Source: Seramator thermalis | Lineage (GTDB): Bacteria; Bacteroidota; Bacteroidia; Bacteroidales; Dysgonomonadaceae | Length of the DNA: 64,000 nucleotides | Assembly (NCBI RefSeq): GCF_004138125.1 | Contig: NZ_RXHS01000007.1 | Span: forward strand, 62,001-126,000 | Direction of reading: 5' to 3' | In this document: in pieces, positions 54,424 through 62,464 of the stretch | Layout of the letters: every line of letters begins with the position of its first letter | Numbering within the stretch: position 1 is the stretch's first letter | Program-made: the position numbers and the translations under genes | Notes under the pieces: generated by a model | What the model was told of the DNA's origin: nothing | Databases searched by the model: none | The model's input: the letters and a program-made list of their open reading frames with translations, nothing else

Positions 54424-54851
54424 TCATCTATTTGAGCATTGTCTTCCGCATCAATGGAAGGCGTCGGAGAATAAGATGAATCCTGTTTGTCCGAATGGCT
54501 GTTATCGCTTGACGTGCTGCGACGACTCAATATTTCGAGTGAATCGGCATAAATTTCGGTGATATAACGTTTCATTCCGTTTTGATCTTCGTAAGAGCGT
54601 GAACGTATTTTCCCTTCGATGTACACTTGTGTCCCTTTTTTTACAAATTTTTCTACGATTTGTGCAAGTCCTCTCCAACAAACAATGTTGTGCCATTCTG
54701 TTCTTTCGGGTACTTGGGTCCCGTTAGCAGCGGTGTATCCTCTTTCGCTGGTTGCAAGCGGAAAATTAGCTTTCACATTGTCATTGTCGAAATACTTAAT
54801 TTCGGGATCTTTCCCTACATTTCCTACTAAAATAACTTTGTTTACCGACAT
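54411..54851 (-). CDS. ssb: Single-stranded DNA-binding protein
   Basis: A 146-residue protein that coats single-stranded DNA in replication and repair. The OB fold covers residues 1-105: MSVNKVILVGNVGKDPEIKY, NFPLATSERGY, RTEWHNIVCWRGLAQIVEKF, KKGTQVYIEGKIRSRSYEDQ and ITEIYADSLEIL. A polar linker rich in S and D follows, and the protein ends in DDLPF, the acidic tip that recruits partner proteins. Length and ends are complete. It lies between mutY and gldE on the same strand, an order kept in Bacteroidetes, with its own -7 element upstream at 54898. Confidence 0.97.
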   Translation of the reverse strand: MSVNKVILVGNVGKDPEIKYFDNDNVKANFPLATSERGYTAANGTQVPERTEWHNIVCWRGLAQIVEKFVKKGTQVYIEGKIRSRSYEDQNGMKRYITEIYADSLEILSRRSTSSDNSHSDKQDSSYSPTPSIDAEDNAQIDDLPF

Positions 54852-54897
54852 AGTATAATAAATTTTTTGGTTGGTTGATAAATCTTTCCAATAGTAG

Positions 54898-54905
54898 CAA
54901 AAGTA
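54898..54905 (-). promoter_or_regulatory. -7 element of ssb
   Basis: TACTTTTG on the minus strand, 47 bases before the ssb ATG, matches the -7 consensus. No clear -33 partner was found. Confidence 0.5.
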
Positions 54906-54927
54906 GTAAAAGTTTTATAAAAACAGA

Positions 54928-56010
54928 TCATTCAACAAAAAATCTTTCCAGATATTTGTGTATTAATCTCGAAACCGGGTATTTTTCTATATCCGCCATA
55001 TCGATTTTAATGAACGAAAGGTCGGGCAAATGATCTATTGATTCTTCTGTTTTCACACGATAAAATTCTGCAAAAATACGCTGATGTGAGAGTATATGTT
55101 TCATTGATACGACATGTTCGAACTGCAACGAATGGCTTTTCGAAAACCATTTTCCGAATTTTTCTTCGTCCGAGATTTCGATGAGCGAAACTTGTCCGGA
55201 GGTTTCGATAAGAGGAAATTCATATAAGTTTTTCCAAACATCGTCTTCGATTCGCTTACGCAGGAAAGTTTCATGTTCATGCATGATGTGGAAATAATTG
55301 AAAAAACGATCTCGCACTTTTGTCTTGACAATTTTCGACGGAAAACTCGCAACCGAATGGTGATGGTGTGCCATGCAAACTGTTTGTAATGGACATTCCT
55401 CGCATTTTGGGCGCCGGGGAAGACATATTGTTGCACCCAACTCCATCATAGCCTGGTTGTGGATGCCGGGATGAACAGGATCAATGATCTGATCGGCAAC
55501 GGACTGAAGCTGTTTTTTTCCTTCGGTGGAATTGATAGGATGTTGCACTTCGAACAGTCTCGATATTACCCGACTGACATTGCCGTCAACAGTAGCGTGT
55601 GGTTTGCCAAAGGCAAAGGAAGCGATGGCCGCAGCAGTGTAATTGCCTACCCCTTTCAAAGAGAGTATCTTCTCGAAATCGCTCGGAAATACGCCTTCGA
55701 ATTGGTTAACCAATTGTTTTGCGGCTTGAAGCATGTTTCGTGCACGTGAATAATATCCGAGTCCCTGCCATATCTTCAGCACATCCTCCTCCGATGCCGA
55801 AGCGAGTGCCCAAATATCGGGAAATTTTCTAACGAAACGAACAAAATAATCATATCCCTGTTCTACACGTGTTTGCTGCAGAATTACTTCGGAAACCCAT
55901 ATCAAATATGGGTCGGAGGTGTGTCGCCAGGGCAAATCTCGTTTATGCTGTGGATACCACGATTGAAGCAGGATACTGATGGTGTGAATGTTGTTATTTG
56001 TGTCAGACAT
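54928..56010 (-). CDS. mutY: A/G-specific adenine glycosylase
   Basis: A 360-residue repair enzyme that removes adenine paired with 8-oxoguanine. WVSEVILQQTRVEQGYDYF near residue 33 holds the catalytic glutamate. The helix-hairpin-helix LKGVGNYTAAAIASFAFG near 115 is followed by HATVDGNVSRVISR with the catalytic aspartate. The iron-sulfur ligands follow as C-x6-C-x2-C-x5-C in CLPRRPKCEECPLQTVC near 195. The C-terminal NUDIX-like domain (~225-360) recognises 8-oxoguanine and includes MKHILSHQRIFAEFYRV. Length is normal. The start is the ATG at 56010, with a -7 element 26 bases upstream, and the HU gene is divergent. ssb follows on the same strand. Confidence 0.96.
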   Translation of the reverse strand: MSDTNNNIHTISILLQSWYPQHKRDLPWRHTSDPYLIWVSEVILQQTRVEQGYDYFVRFVRKFPDIWALASASEEDVLKIWQGLGYYSRARNMLQAAKQLVNQFEGVFPSDFEKILSLKGVGNYTAAAIASFAFGKPHATVDGNVSRVISRLFEVQHPINSTEGKKQLQSVADQIIDPVHPGIHNQAMMELGATICLPRRPKCEECPLQTVCMAHHHHSVASFPSKIVKTKVRDRFFNYFHIMHEHETFLRKRIEDDVWKNLYEFPLIETSGQVSLIEISDEEKFGKWFSKSHSLQFEHVVSMKHILSHQRIFAEFYRVKTEESIDHLPDLSFIKIDMADIEKYPVSRLIHKYLERFFVE

Positions 56011-56036
56011 TTGTGATCAAAGTGATTTTTGTTGCA

Positions 56037-56044
56037 CAAATCTA
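56037..56044 (-). promoter_or_regulatory. -7 element of mutY
   Basis: TAGATTTG on the minus strand matches the -7 consensus, 26 bases before the ATG. A TTTG on the same strand at 56067-56070 is 22 bases away and could be the -33 box. Confidence 0.5.
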
Positions 56045-56127
56045 CGTCAAAAGTCTTCGATCGAAACAAAATAAGCAAATTTTTTTTTTTTGCCCGTAAT
56101 TTATTTTTAACCTTGAAAAAAATGCTA

Positions 56128-56135
56128 TATATTTG
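56128..56135 (+). promoter_or_regulatory. -7 element of the HU gene
   Basis: TATATTTG matches the -7 consensus and lies 49 bases before the ATG at 56185. Its -33 region is T-rich but has no exact TTTG. Confidence 0.5.
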
Positions 56136-56184
56136 CAGTCCAAAAAATTACTCTCTACTATCTTAATAATAAAAAAATTATATT

Positions 56185-56481
56185 ATGACAAAAGCAGACA
56201 TCGTAAACGAAATTGCTAAAAATACGGGTGTTGACAAAGCGTCCGTATTAGCATCTGTCGAATCTTTCATGGAAATAGTAAAGGATTCGTTGGCTAAAAA
56301 CGAAAATGTTTACCTTAGAGGATTTGGTAGCTTTATCGTGAAAAAAAGAGCCCAAAAAACGGCACGTAATATCTCTAAAAATACGACCATCATCATTCCC
56401 GAACACAACATTCCGGCATTCAAACCCGCCAAAACATTTGTTGTTCAGGTTAAAGATGGAAGTCAAAAAGAGAAAAAATAA
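56185..56481 (+). CDS. HU-family DNA-binding protein
   Basis: A 98-residue nucleoid protein that binds and bends DNA as a dimer. MTKADIVNEIAKNTGVDKAS is the helical dimerisation start. VYLRGFGSFIVKKRAQKTAR holds the GFGSF turn and the basic start of the DNA-binding arm, and IPEHNIPAFKPAKTFVVQVK completes it; the tip proline is replaced by an N-rich stretch (NISKNTTIIIPEHN). A short basic tail KKEKK-like end (SQKEKK) follows. The gene is followed after 46 bases by the small COX24-type gene and then RNase G; the order HU-COX24-rng suggests co-transcription. HU and IHF types cannot be told apart with certainty. Confidence 0.95.
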   Translation: MTKADIVNEIAKNTGVDKASVLASVESFMEIVKDSLAKNENVYLRGFGSFIVKKRAQKTARNISKNTTIIIPEHNIPAFKPAKTFVVQVKDGSQKEKK

Positions 56482-56486
56482 TCATC

Positions 56487-56505
56487 ATCTTTCATAACGA
56501 AAGAT
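56487..56505 (+). promoter_or_regulatory. Small hairpin before the COX24-type gene
   Basis: ATCTTTC (56487-56493) pairs perfectly with GAAAGAT (56499-56505) around a 5-base loop. It stands between the HU stop and the strong Shine-Dalgarno at 56513-56520. It may mark processing of the HU message. Confidence 0.4.
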
Positions 56506-56512
56506 AAAAAAG

Positions 56513-56520
56513 AAAGGAGA
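56513..56520 (+). promoter_or_regulatory. Strong Shine-Dalgarno of the COX24-type gene
   Basis: AAAGGAGA, 7 bases before the ATG at 56528, is an extended match to the anti-Shine-Dalgarno of 16S rRNA. Most other starts checked in this window show no such sequence, as is usual for Bacteroidetes, so it stands out and also supports the very short gene. Confidence 0.75.
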
Positions 56521-56527
56521 CAATAAT

Positions 56528-56620
56528 ATGCCAAGCGGAAAAAAAAGAAAAAGGCATAAAATGGCTGTTCACAAAAGAAAGAAAAGGCTGAGAAAGAACA
56601 GACATAAAAAGAAAAAGTAA
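56528..56620 (+). CDS. AURKAIP1/COX24-domain small basic protein (bS22-like)
   Basis: A 30-residue protein, MPSGKKRKRHKMAVHKRKKR then LRKNRHKKKK. The length, the RHKMxxHKRKKRLRKNRHK pattern and the extreme lysine/arginine content match the small Bacteroidetes proteins annotated as AURKAIP1/COX24 domain, related to mitochondrial mS38 and the actinobacterial ribosomal protein bS22. It probably sits on the small ribosomal subunit; this is inferred from the family. It lies between the HU-family gene and RNase G, a neighbourhood that I recall from other Bacteroidales. The start is supported by a strong Shine-Dalgarno. Confidence 0.88.
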   Translation: MPSGKKRKRHKMAVHKRKKRLRKNRHKKKK

Positions 56621-56650
56621 GCTCAACTAAAATTTCTTTCGATATCACGG

Positions 56651-56686
56651 GAGCAAACTTAAAACTTTATTTCTTTAAGTTTGTTC
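56651..56686 (+). terminator. Hairpin after the COX24-type gene
   Basis: CAAACTTAAA (56654-56663) pairs with TTTAAGTTTG (56674-56683), extended outward by GAG/TTC with one G-U pair, around a 10-base loop. A short T-rich stretch follows. It may terminate part of the HU-COX24 message before rng. Confidence 0.5.
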
Positions 56687-56729
56687 TTTGTGCATATCAA
56701 GCAGGCAATTCCGGCGGGAATCCTGAAGT

Positions 56730-56744
56730 CTTCTGTGACAGAAG
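56730..56744 (+). promoter_or_regulatory. Hairpin in the RNase G leader
   Basis: CTTCTGT pairs perfectly with ACAGAAG around a single G (the real loop must open to at least three bases), 31 bases before the rng start. A smaller ATTCC/GGAAT stem lies just upstream near 56708-56721. The leader between the COX24 stop and rng is thus structured. Confidence 0.4.
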
Positions 56745-56774
56745 CCTATTTATAAACATTAAAAAACAAAAAAT

Positions 56775-58343
56775 GTGGTAAGCGAACTAATTGTAGATGT
56801 TCAGCCAAAAGACATTTCCATCGCTGTATTGGAAGACAAAAAGCTGGTGGAATTGCAACAAGAGGCACAAGATGCTTCATTTGCAGTGGGGAATATCTAT
56901 TTGGGACGGGTCAAAAAACTGATGCCGGCCCTTAATGCAGCATTTGTAGATGTAGGGCATAAAAAGGACGCTTTTCTTCACTATTTGGATTTAGGGGTAG
57001 AATTCAATTCGGTTTCTTATTTTCAGAAACAGATTGAAGACAAAAAAAAGATACCGCAAATATCGAAACTGAAACTGCAACCCGATATCGACAAGGAGGG
57101 AACCATTAGCGATGTGCTTAAAGTTGGACAGGAGATTCTGGTGCAAATAGCCAAAGAACCCATCTCAACCAAAGGCCCACGACTGACTGCCGAAATATCG
57201 TTTGCAGGACGTTTCATGGTACTCATTCCGTTTATCGACAAAGTATCCGTATCGCAAAAAATCAAGTCGCGCGAAGAGCGCGCTCGTCTTCGACAGCTGG
57301 TTCAAAGCATTAAACCAAAAAATTTCGGAGTGATCATTCGCACGAATGCCGAAGGTAAGAAGGTTGCAGAACTCGATGCCGAACTCAAGATACTTGTTCA
57401 GCGCTGGGATGATATGTGCGAAAAATTGACGAAGGCAAAAGCACCATCGCTTATTTATGAAGAGACCGGACGTACAGTAGCTTTATTGAGAGATATTTTC
57501 AACCCCTCATTCGAACAAATATACGTCAACGATAAGGACGTGTACAAACAAATCACCGAATATGTCAGCGTAATTGCCCCGGAGCGTAAAAATATTGTTA
57601 AACTTTACACCGGCGCATTGCCCATTTTCGATAATTTCGGTGTAACCAAACAGATAAAATCGCTCTTTGGCAAGACAGTCACATTTAAAAACGGAGCATA
57701 TCTCATTATCGAGCATACCGAGGCTCTTCACGTAATTGACGTGAATAGCGGTAACCGAAACAAATCGAAGATGGGTCAGGAAGACAGTGCTTTTGAAGTG
57801 AATGTGGCTGCTGCAGAAGAAATAGCACGTCAGCTGCGATTAAGAGACATGGGTGGTATTATCGTCATCGATTTCATCGATATGATGAAAGGCGAGCATC
57901 GCAACAAGCTTCATGCTATGATGCAGGAGTTTATGGCTAAGGATAGAGCCAAACACAATATTCTGCCGTTGAGCAAATTCGGTCTCATGCAGATTACTCG
58001 TCAACGGGTTCGTCCCGAGATGGATGTTGCTACCAGTGAAGTGTGTCCGACTTGTTTTGGAAAAGGGAAAATCAAATCCTCTATCCTTTTTACCGATACG
58101 TTGGAACACAAAATCGATTATTTATCCAATAAGTTACAAGTGAAGAAATTCTTTTTGCATATTCATCCTTATGTCGCAGCTTATGTAGAACAGGGAATGT
58201 TCTCGTTGAAATATAAGTGGAAAAAGAAATACGGAGTAGGAATGAAAATAATTCCGGATCAGAGTCTCGGATTTCTGCAATATGTTTTCTATGATAAAGA
58301 TAAAAACGAGATAGACCTGAAAGAAGAAATAGAAATGAAATAA
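56775..58343 (+). CDS. rng: Ribonuclease G/E family endonuclease
   Basis: A 522-residue cytosolic RNase of rRNA maturation and mRNA decay. The N-terminal S1-like domain begins SELIVDVQPKDISIAVLEDK, with GNIYLGRVKKLMPALNAAFV and DVGHKKDAFLHYLDLG. The catalytic part has GPRLTAEISFAGRFMVLIPF, KIKSREERARLRQLVQSI, ALHVIDVNSGNRNKS and GGIIVIDFIDMMKGEHR, whose aspartates bind magnesium. CPTCFGKGKI near 420 is the zinc-link. It lacks the long C-terminal scaffold of RNase E. The best start is GTG at 56775. The only nearby ATG (56773) is out of frame and reads ATG-TGG-TAA, overlapping the GTG by one base. A terminator follows the stop. Confidence 0.94.
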   Translation: MVSELIVDVQPKDISIAVLEDKKLVELQQEAQDASFAVGNIYLGRVKKLMPALNAAFVDVGHKKDAFLHYLDLGVEFNSVSYFQKQIEDKKKIPQISKLKLQPDIDKEGTISDVLKVGQEILVQIAKEPISTKGPRLTAEISFAGRFMVLIPFIDKVSVSQKIKSREERARLRQLVQSIKPKNFGVIIRTNAEGKKVAELDAELKILVQRWDDMCEKLTKAKAPSLIYEETGRTVALLRDIFNPSFEQIYVNDKDVYKQITEYVSVIAPERKNIVKLYTGALPIFDNFGVTKQIKSLFGKTVTFKNGAYLIIEHTEALHVIDVNSGNRNKSKMGQEDSAFEVNVAAAEEIARQLRLRDMGGIIVIDFIDMMKGEHRNKLHAMMQEFMAKDRAKHNILPLSKFGLMQITRQRVRPEMDVATSEVCPTCFGKGKIKSSILFTDTLEHKIDYLSNKLQVKKFFLHIHPYVAAYVEQGMFSLKYKWKKKYGVGMKIIPDQSLGFLQYVFYDKDKNEIDLKEEIEMK

Positions 58344-58372
58344 GACTTCGAACACGAAGTTGCGAAAATTTA

Positions 58373-58408
58373 AAAACCGGATTGCGATAGGCAATACCGG
58401 TTTTTTTC
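58373..58408 (+). terminator. Intrinsic terminator of rng
   Basis: AAAAACCGG (58373-58381) pairs with CCGGTTTTT (58398-58406), with an inner ATTGC/GCAAT stem, and T residues continue after it. It lies 30 bases past the rng stop. Confidence 0.8.
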
Positions 58409-58447
58409 GTTTTATGCGTCTGCTTTTAATAGATTGGGCGCTGCATT

Positions 58448-60889
58448 TCAAGCAGGATCGACGTCATAAAAGAGGGTGATGTATTTAAATTTTTGGTTCT
58501 TACGCAAGATTGTTTCAGCATGTTTTACAAGGGTACGAATTTTCTGTGGGGACAACCCGATTTCTGTTTTTAGCAGGATATTTCGGATATAATAGGTTTG
58601 AATCTTGCCTATTACGGGTTTATTCGGACCCGAAACGCGATCACCTAATGAAGATTTGAGCGAATCTGCCAAATAGCGCGATGCTTCATCTGCTTTTGAC
58701 TCGCTTTTGTCTTTGATAACGATCGAAATTAGCCGATAATAAGGTGGATATTTGAATATTTTTCGTTCTGACAATTGAGATGCAAAAAAACTTTCGTAGT
58801 CATTTTCCACTATATAACGATAAATGGGTTGATCGGGATCATTGCTTTGAATAATGACTTTCCCCTGTTTGCTTTTTCGCCCTGAACGACCTGCTGCTTG
58901 CGTCATGAGTTGAAAACCCCGTTCGTAGGAACGAAAATCGGGATAGTTGAGGAGCGAATCGGCAGAGATAATGCCAACCACGCTCACGTTCCCAAAGTCG
59001 AGGCCTTTGGATAGCATTTGCGTACCGACCAGGATTTGAACTCGGTTTTTTTCAAAATCGTCGATTATTTTTTCATAGGAATTTTTTCCCCGTGTCGTAT
59101 CGGTATCCATTCGTGCAACCTTTGCTTCAGGAAACAGACGGGAGACTTCTTCTTCCAATTGTTCTGTACCTTGTCCCAATAGGTCGATGCTTTTTTCGTG
59201 GCAAGATGGACATTCGCTTGGCATGGCATAAGTTGCATTGCAGTAATGGCATACGAGTACATTCCTAAATTTATGATAGGTGAGCGGAACGTCGCAATGC
59301 CTGCATTTTGGAGTCCATGCGCATAGTTTGCATTCCACGATTGGAGCAAAGCCGCGACGGTTTCTGAAAAGAATCACTTGTTCATTATTCGATAGTGCAT
59401 GATGAATGCTTTCAATCAGAGCAGGACTGAGGAGCGATTTCATTTTCTTTTTTCGTCTCAGTTCTTTCGTATTTTCGATGATGATTTCGGGCATCTCGAT
59501 TTCTTCAAATCTCTTGCTTAGCGCAACTATCCCGTATTTCCCTATTTTGGCATTATAATACGATTCGATGGAAGGAGTGGCCGAACCGAGTAATGTTTTG
59601 GCACCGAACATGTGCGCAAGCATAATGCCGGTGTCGCGTGCATGATAACGCGGTGCGGGCTCTTGTTGTTTGTAGCTTTGTTCGTGTTCTTCGTCGATGA
59701 TGATGAGGCCGAGATTCCGAAACGGCAGAAACAAAGACGAACGCACGCCAAGAATTATATCGTATGGCTTGTCGGATAACATTTTTTGCCAAATTTCTGC
59801 ACGTTCGTTGTCGTTGAGTTTGGAGTGATAAATTCCGAGTTTATCTCCAAATACGGCCGACAATCGTTGCATGAGCTGCGTTGTCAGTGCTATCTCGGGA
59901 AGCAGATAAAGAATTTGTTGGTTCTTGGCAATCAATTTATCGATGAGGTGAATGTAAATTTCGGTTTTGCCGCTCGAGGTAACGCCATGAAGCAGACAAG
60001 TATCCTTCGAATCGAATACGCTTTCGATTTCCTCAAGTGCCTGCTGTTGATATTCGTTCAGGGGAAATGGTCGGTGTGTCTTTATTTCCGATTTGGGCTT
60101 GAGTCGTCCCACTTCAACGCCGATTTCGTTCAAGACATTTTTTTGAAGCAATCCTTTCAGAATGCTCGGTGATGCATCGGGTAGTTTTAATACGTCTCGA
60201 CGATTTATCATGTCGGTTTTTGATTTCGACAGGATTGTCGAAATTTCTTCGAAAAGAGCAAGTTGTTTTTTTGATTTTCCTATAATAGAGCCAATCGAAT
60301 TTGAATCAATTTCGGAGTTTAATCGGATAAACGATTCGATTTTCGGAACGAATTTTTGTTCAATCTGCTGATTCGTTTCGATCACTTCTTTTCTCGACAA
60401 TGAATAGATATGGATATAGATGTTTTTGATATCGAGAATTTTTTCGAGTTTTGAAATTTTCTCGCGCTCGACGGCTTCAAGGTACTCGACAATTTTTCTT
60501 TCCGTCGGAGTCAAATTCAGGCTTTCTTGCATCATCGAAGACGAGAGCGAAACAAAAGTTTCGCTTTCCATTCTCAGTTTTGAGGGGAAAGCAGCTTTAT
60601 AAACATCGCCTATCGGCGAAAGATAGTAAAAAGCGATCCATTTCCACAAGTCAAGTTGTTTTTCGTTGACCATAGGATAGGAATCGATCAGGGCATAAAC
60701 TTCTTTGAGACGTAGATCGGCAGAAGATGGCTTGTCGTGCAAAGCAACAACAATTCCCGTATAATATTTTCTTGTACCGAAAGGAACAATTACCCTGAAT
60801 CCACAACCGATTGCCTGTTCCATTTCCATCGGAACAATATAGGTGAAGATATCGGAAAGCGGAGTGGGTAAAATTACGTCTGCCAGCAT
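58448..60889 (-). CDS. priA: Primosomal replication restart helicase PriA
   Basis: An 813-residue helicase that reloads the replisome at stalled forks. The N-terminal DNA-binding part (ADVILPTPLSDIFTYIVP, VIVPFGTRKYYTGIVVAL) is the usual PriA start. Walker A is CLLHGVTSSGKTEIYIHLI near residue 300, the DEAH-like box is LIIIDEEHEQSYKQQEPAPR near 395, and the helicase motif QVILFRNRRGFAP lies near 500. Eight cysteines for two zinc ions follow: CKLCAWTPKCRHC, VCHYC and CPSC. LGQGTEQLEEEVSRLFP and MLSKGLDFGNVSVVGI are further conserved points, with QAAGRSGRKSKQGKVIIQS near 690. The length is usual for Bacteroidetes. It lies 3 bases after the outer-membrane protein gene on the same strand. Confidence 0.96.
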   Translation of the reverse strand: MLADVILPTPLSDIFTYIVPMEMEQAIGCGFRVIVPFGTRKYYTGIVVALHDKPSSADLRLKEVYALIDSYPMVNEKQLDLWKWIAFYYLSPIGDVYKAAFPSKLRMESETFVSLSSSMMQESLNLTPTERKIVEYLEAVEREKISKLEKILDIKNIYIHIYSLSRKEVIETNQQIEQKFVPKIESFIRLNSEIDSNSIGSIIGKSKKQLALFEEISTILSKSKTDMINRRDVLKLPDASPSILKGLLQKNVLNEIGVEVGRLKPKSEIKTHRPFPLNEYQQQALEEIESVFDSKDTCLLHGVTSSGKTEIYIHLIDKLIAKNQQILYLLPEIALTTQLMQRLSAVFGDKLGIYHSKLNDNERAEIWQKMLSDKPYDIILGVRSSLFLPFRNLGLIIIDEEHEQSYKQQEPAPRYHARDTGIMLAHMFGAKTLLGSATPSIESYYNAKIGKYGIVALSKRFEEIEMPEIIIENTKELRRKKKMKSLLSPALIESIHHALSNNEQVILFRNRRGFAPIVECKLCAWTPKCRHCDVPLTYHKFRNVLVCHYCNATYAMPSECPSCHEKSIDLLGQGTEQLEEEVSRLFPEAKVARMDTDTTRGKNSYEKIIDDFEKNRVQILVGTQMLSKGLDFGNVSVVGIISADSLLNYPDFRSYERGFQLMTQAAGRSGRKSKQGKVIIQSNDPDQPIYRYIVENDYESFFASQLSERKIFKYPPYYRLISIVIKDKSESKADEASRYLADSLKSSLGDRVSGPNKPVIGKIQTYYIRNILLKTEIGLSPQKIRTLVKHAETILRKNQKFKYITLFYDVDPA

Positions 60890-60892
60890 TGG

Positions 60893-61531
60893 TTAGAAAT
60901 AGATGGATGCATTTAGCGTCCACGACGATGATTTACCGTTTAATGGATCATTCCAATTGGGCTTATCTGTCCCGTAATTGTCCGTGAGTTTTACCCCATA
61001 GTTTACACCAACTTGGACGAGTTTAAATACTTCTATCCCGGCGCCAATATTTGCCCCGGCTTCAAATTTCTTTGCCTCAATATCTTCTGCCGCATTTCCC
61101 GGATTGATTTTGTCTCCATTGATCAGGTATCCGAAATAGGGACCGGCAGCGGCATAAAAATGGATGGGAACCAAAGGAATTTTGCCAAAAAAAATCTTGG
61201 CATTGATAGGAAGCATCAAATACTGATTCGAGATTTCTTCCGAAGTCGTGCTTGTCCCTTCCAAATTTTGGATATTCATCCTGCTGTTTTGATATAAAAG
61301 CGAAGCCTCGATACCCAAGTCGATAATTGGCACTGGAAGCATTATTTGCAATGATGGCCCAATAGCATAGTCGGTCAGATTATCAACGTTAAGTGCATCG
61401 CTGTTGAACGAAGGATTGTTCAATCCTACTCTCGCATTGACACCGAAACGAACCTGAGATGTTGCAGGCAAACTAAAGATGATCACTAAAGAAAAAACGA
61501 TTCCCTTGATGAGTGTATTTTTGATGTTCAT
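60893..61531 (-). CDS. Small outer-membrane beta-barrel protein (PorT-like)
   Basis: A 212-residue exported protein. The signal peptide ends IFSLPATSQVRFG. The rest alternates amphipathic beta strands: GVNARVGLNNPSF, YAIGPSLQIMLPV, DLGIEASLLYQNSRMNIQN, SNQYLMLPINAKIFFG, HFYAAAGPYFGYLING, EAGANIGAGIEVFKLVQVGV and NYGVKLTDNYG, ending with WTLNASIYF, an aromatic C-terminus typical for outer-membrane barrels. It matches the PorT/outer-membrane beta-barrel domain group of Bacteroidetes. Exact function is unknown. priA follows 3 bases after its stop, so the two share a message. Confidence 0.85.
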   Translation of the reverse strand: MNIKNTLIKGIVFSLVIIFSLPATSQVRFGVNARVGLNNPSFNSDALNVDNLTDYAIGPSLQIMLPVPIIDLGIEASLLYQNSRMNIQNLEGTSTTSEEISNQYLMLPINAKIFFGKIPLVPIHFYAAAGPYFGYLINGDKINPGNAAEDIEAKKFEAGANIGAGIEVFKLVQVGVNYGVKLTDNYGTDKPNWNDPLNGKSSSWTLNASIYF

Positions 61532-61630
61532 AGCAGATATGTTTTTAATAGTTTCTGACTGTGTAACACCTACGTCGATAAAACAAATGTGAAGCCAAAT
61601 AGTTGAGGAATGCAGCTCATTTTGAATAAA

Positions 61631-61667
61631 AAAGCGTTTTGTACATCATTCATGAACAAAACGCTTT
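61631..61667 (-). terminator. Intrinsic terminator of the sdh operon
   Basis: AAAGCGTTTTGT (61631-61642) pairs perfectly over 12 bases with ACAAAACGCTTT (61656-61667). On the minus strand a T-run follows the hairpin. It lies 20 bases past the sdhB stop. Confidence 0.85.
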
Positions 61668-61686
61668 ATATAAATATAGGTGTTTG

Positions 61687-62442
61687 TTAATCTTTGAATT
61701 TAGCTTTCAGAAATTCGCGATTCAGTCGGGCAATGTTTGAAATGGATATGTTTTTAGGGCATTCTACTTCGCATGCGCCGGTATTGGTACAGTTGCCGAA
61801 GCCGAGCTCATCCATTTTTGCTACCATGTTTTTAGCCCGGCGTGCTGCTTCAACGCGACCTTGGGGTAGGAGTGCAAATTGGCTGACTTTCGCGGATACA
61901 AACAACATTGCCGATCCATTTTTGCAGGCAGCAACGCAAGCACCGCAACCAATGCAGGCCGCAGCATCCATTGCCATATCGGCTTGCTCTTTAGGAATGG
62001 GGATAGCGTTTGCATCCGGTACACCACCGGTGTTCACCGAAATGTAACCTCCGGCCTGAATGATTTTATCGAAAGCTGAACGATCAACCATCAAGTCTTT
62101 GATTACGGGAAATCCTGCCGATCGCCAAGGTTCAACGGTGATCGTATCGCCATCGTTGAATTTGCGCATATGGAGCTGGCAGGTTGTAACGTCTTCATCG
62201 GGCCCATGTGGATGCCCGTTGATATAAAGACTGCACATTCCGCAAATTCCCTCTCGACAGTCGTGATCAAACACTACCGGATCTTTTCCTTCGTTGATGA
62301 GCTTTTCGTTGAGAATGTCGAGCATTTCGAGAAACGAACTTCCTTGTGATACGTTTTGTAGCTCGTAATTCTCAAATCCTCCTTTTTCTTTCGGCCCTTT
62401 CTGACGCCAAATTCTCAGTTTGATATTTATATTTTTATCCAT
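61687..62442 (-). CDS. sdhB: Succinate dehydrogenase/fumarate reductase iron-sulfur subunit
   Basis: A 251-residue subunit that carries electrons between the flavoprotein and the membrane quinone site. The 2Fe-2S ligands are in [19 protein letters not shown] and the following TTCQ. The 4Fe-4S motif is [18 protein letters not shown] near 150, and the 3Fe-4S cysteines are in [17 protein letters not shown] near 215. The sequence is of the B-type enzyme common in Bacteroidetes, where the complex often works as fumarate reductase in anaerobic growth. The gene lies 22 bases after sdhA on the same strand and ends in a strong terminator. The membrane subunit gene should lie to the right, outside the window. 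Confidence 0.97.
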   Translation of the reverse strand: MDKNINIKLRIWRQKGPKEKGGFENYELQNVSQGSSFLEMLDILNEKLINEGKDPVVFDHDCREGICGMCSLYINGHPHGPDEDVTTCQLHMRKFNDGDTITVEPWRSAGFPVIKDLMVDRSAFDKIIQAGGYISVNTGGVPDANAIPIPKEQADMAMDAAACIGCGACVAACKNGSAMLFVSAKVSQFALLPQGRVEAARRAKNMVAKMDELGFGNCTNTGACEVECPKNISISNIARLNREFLKAKFKD

Positions 62443-62464
62443 GAGATGATCGTTTTTTTTTGAG

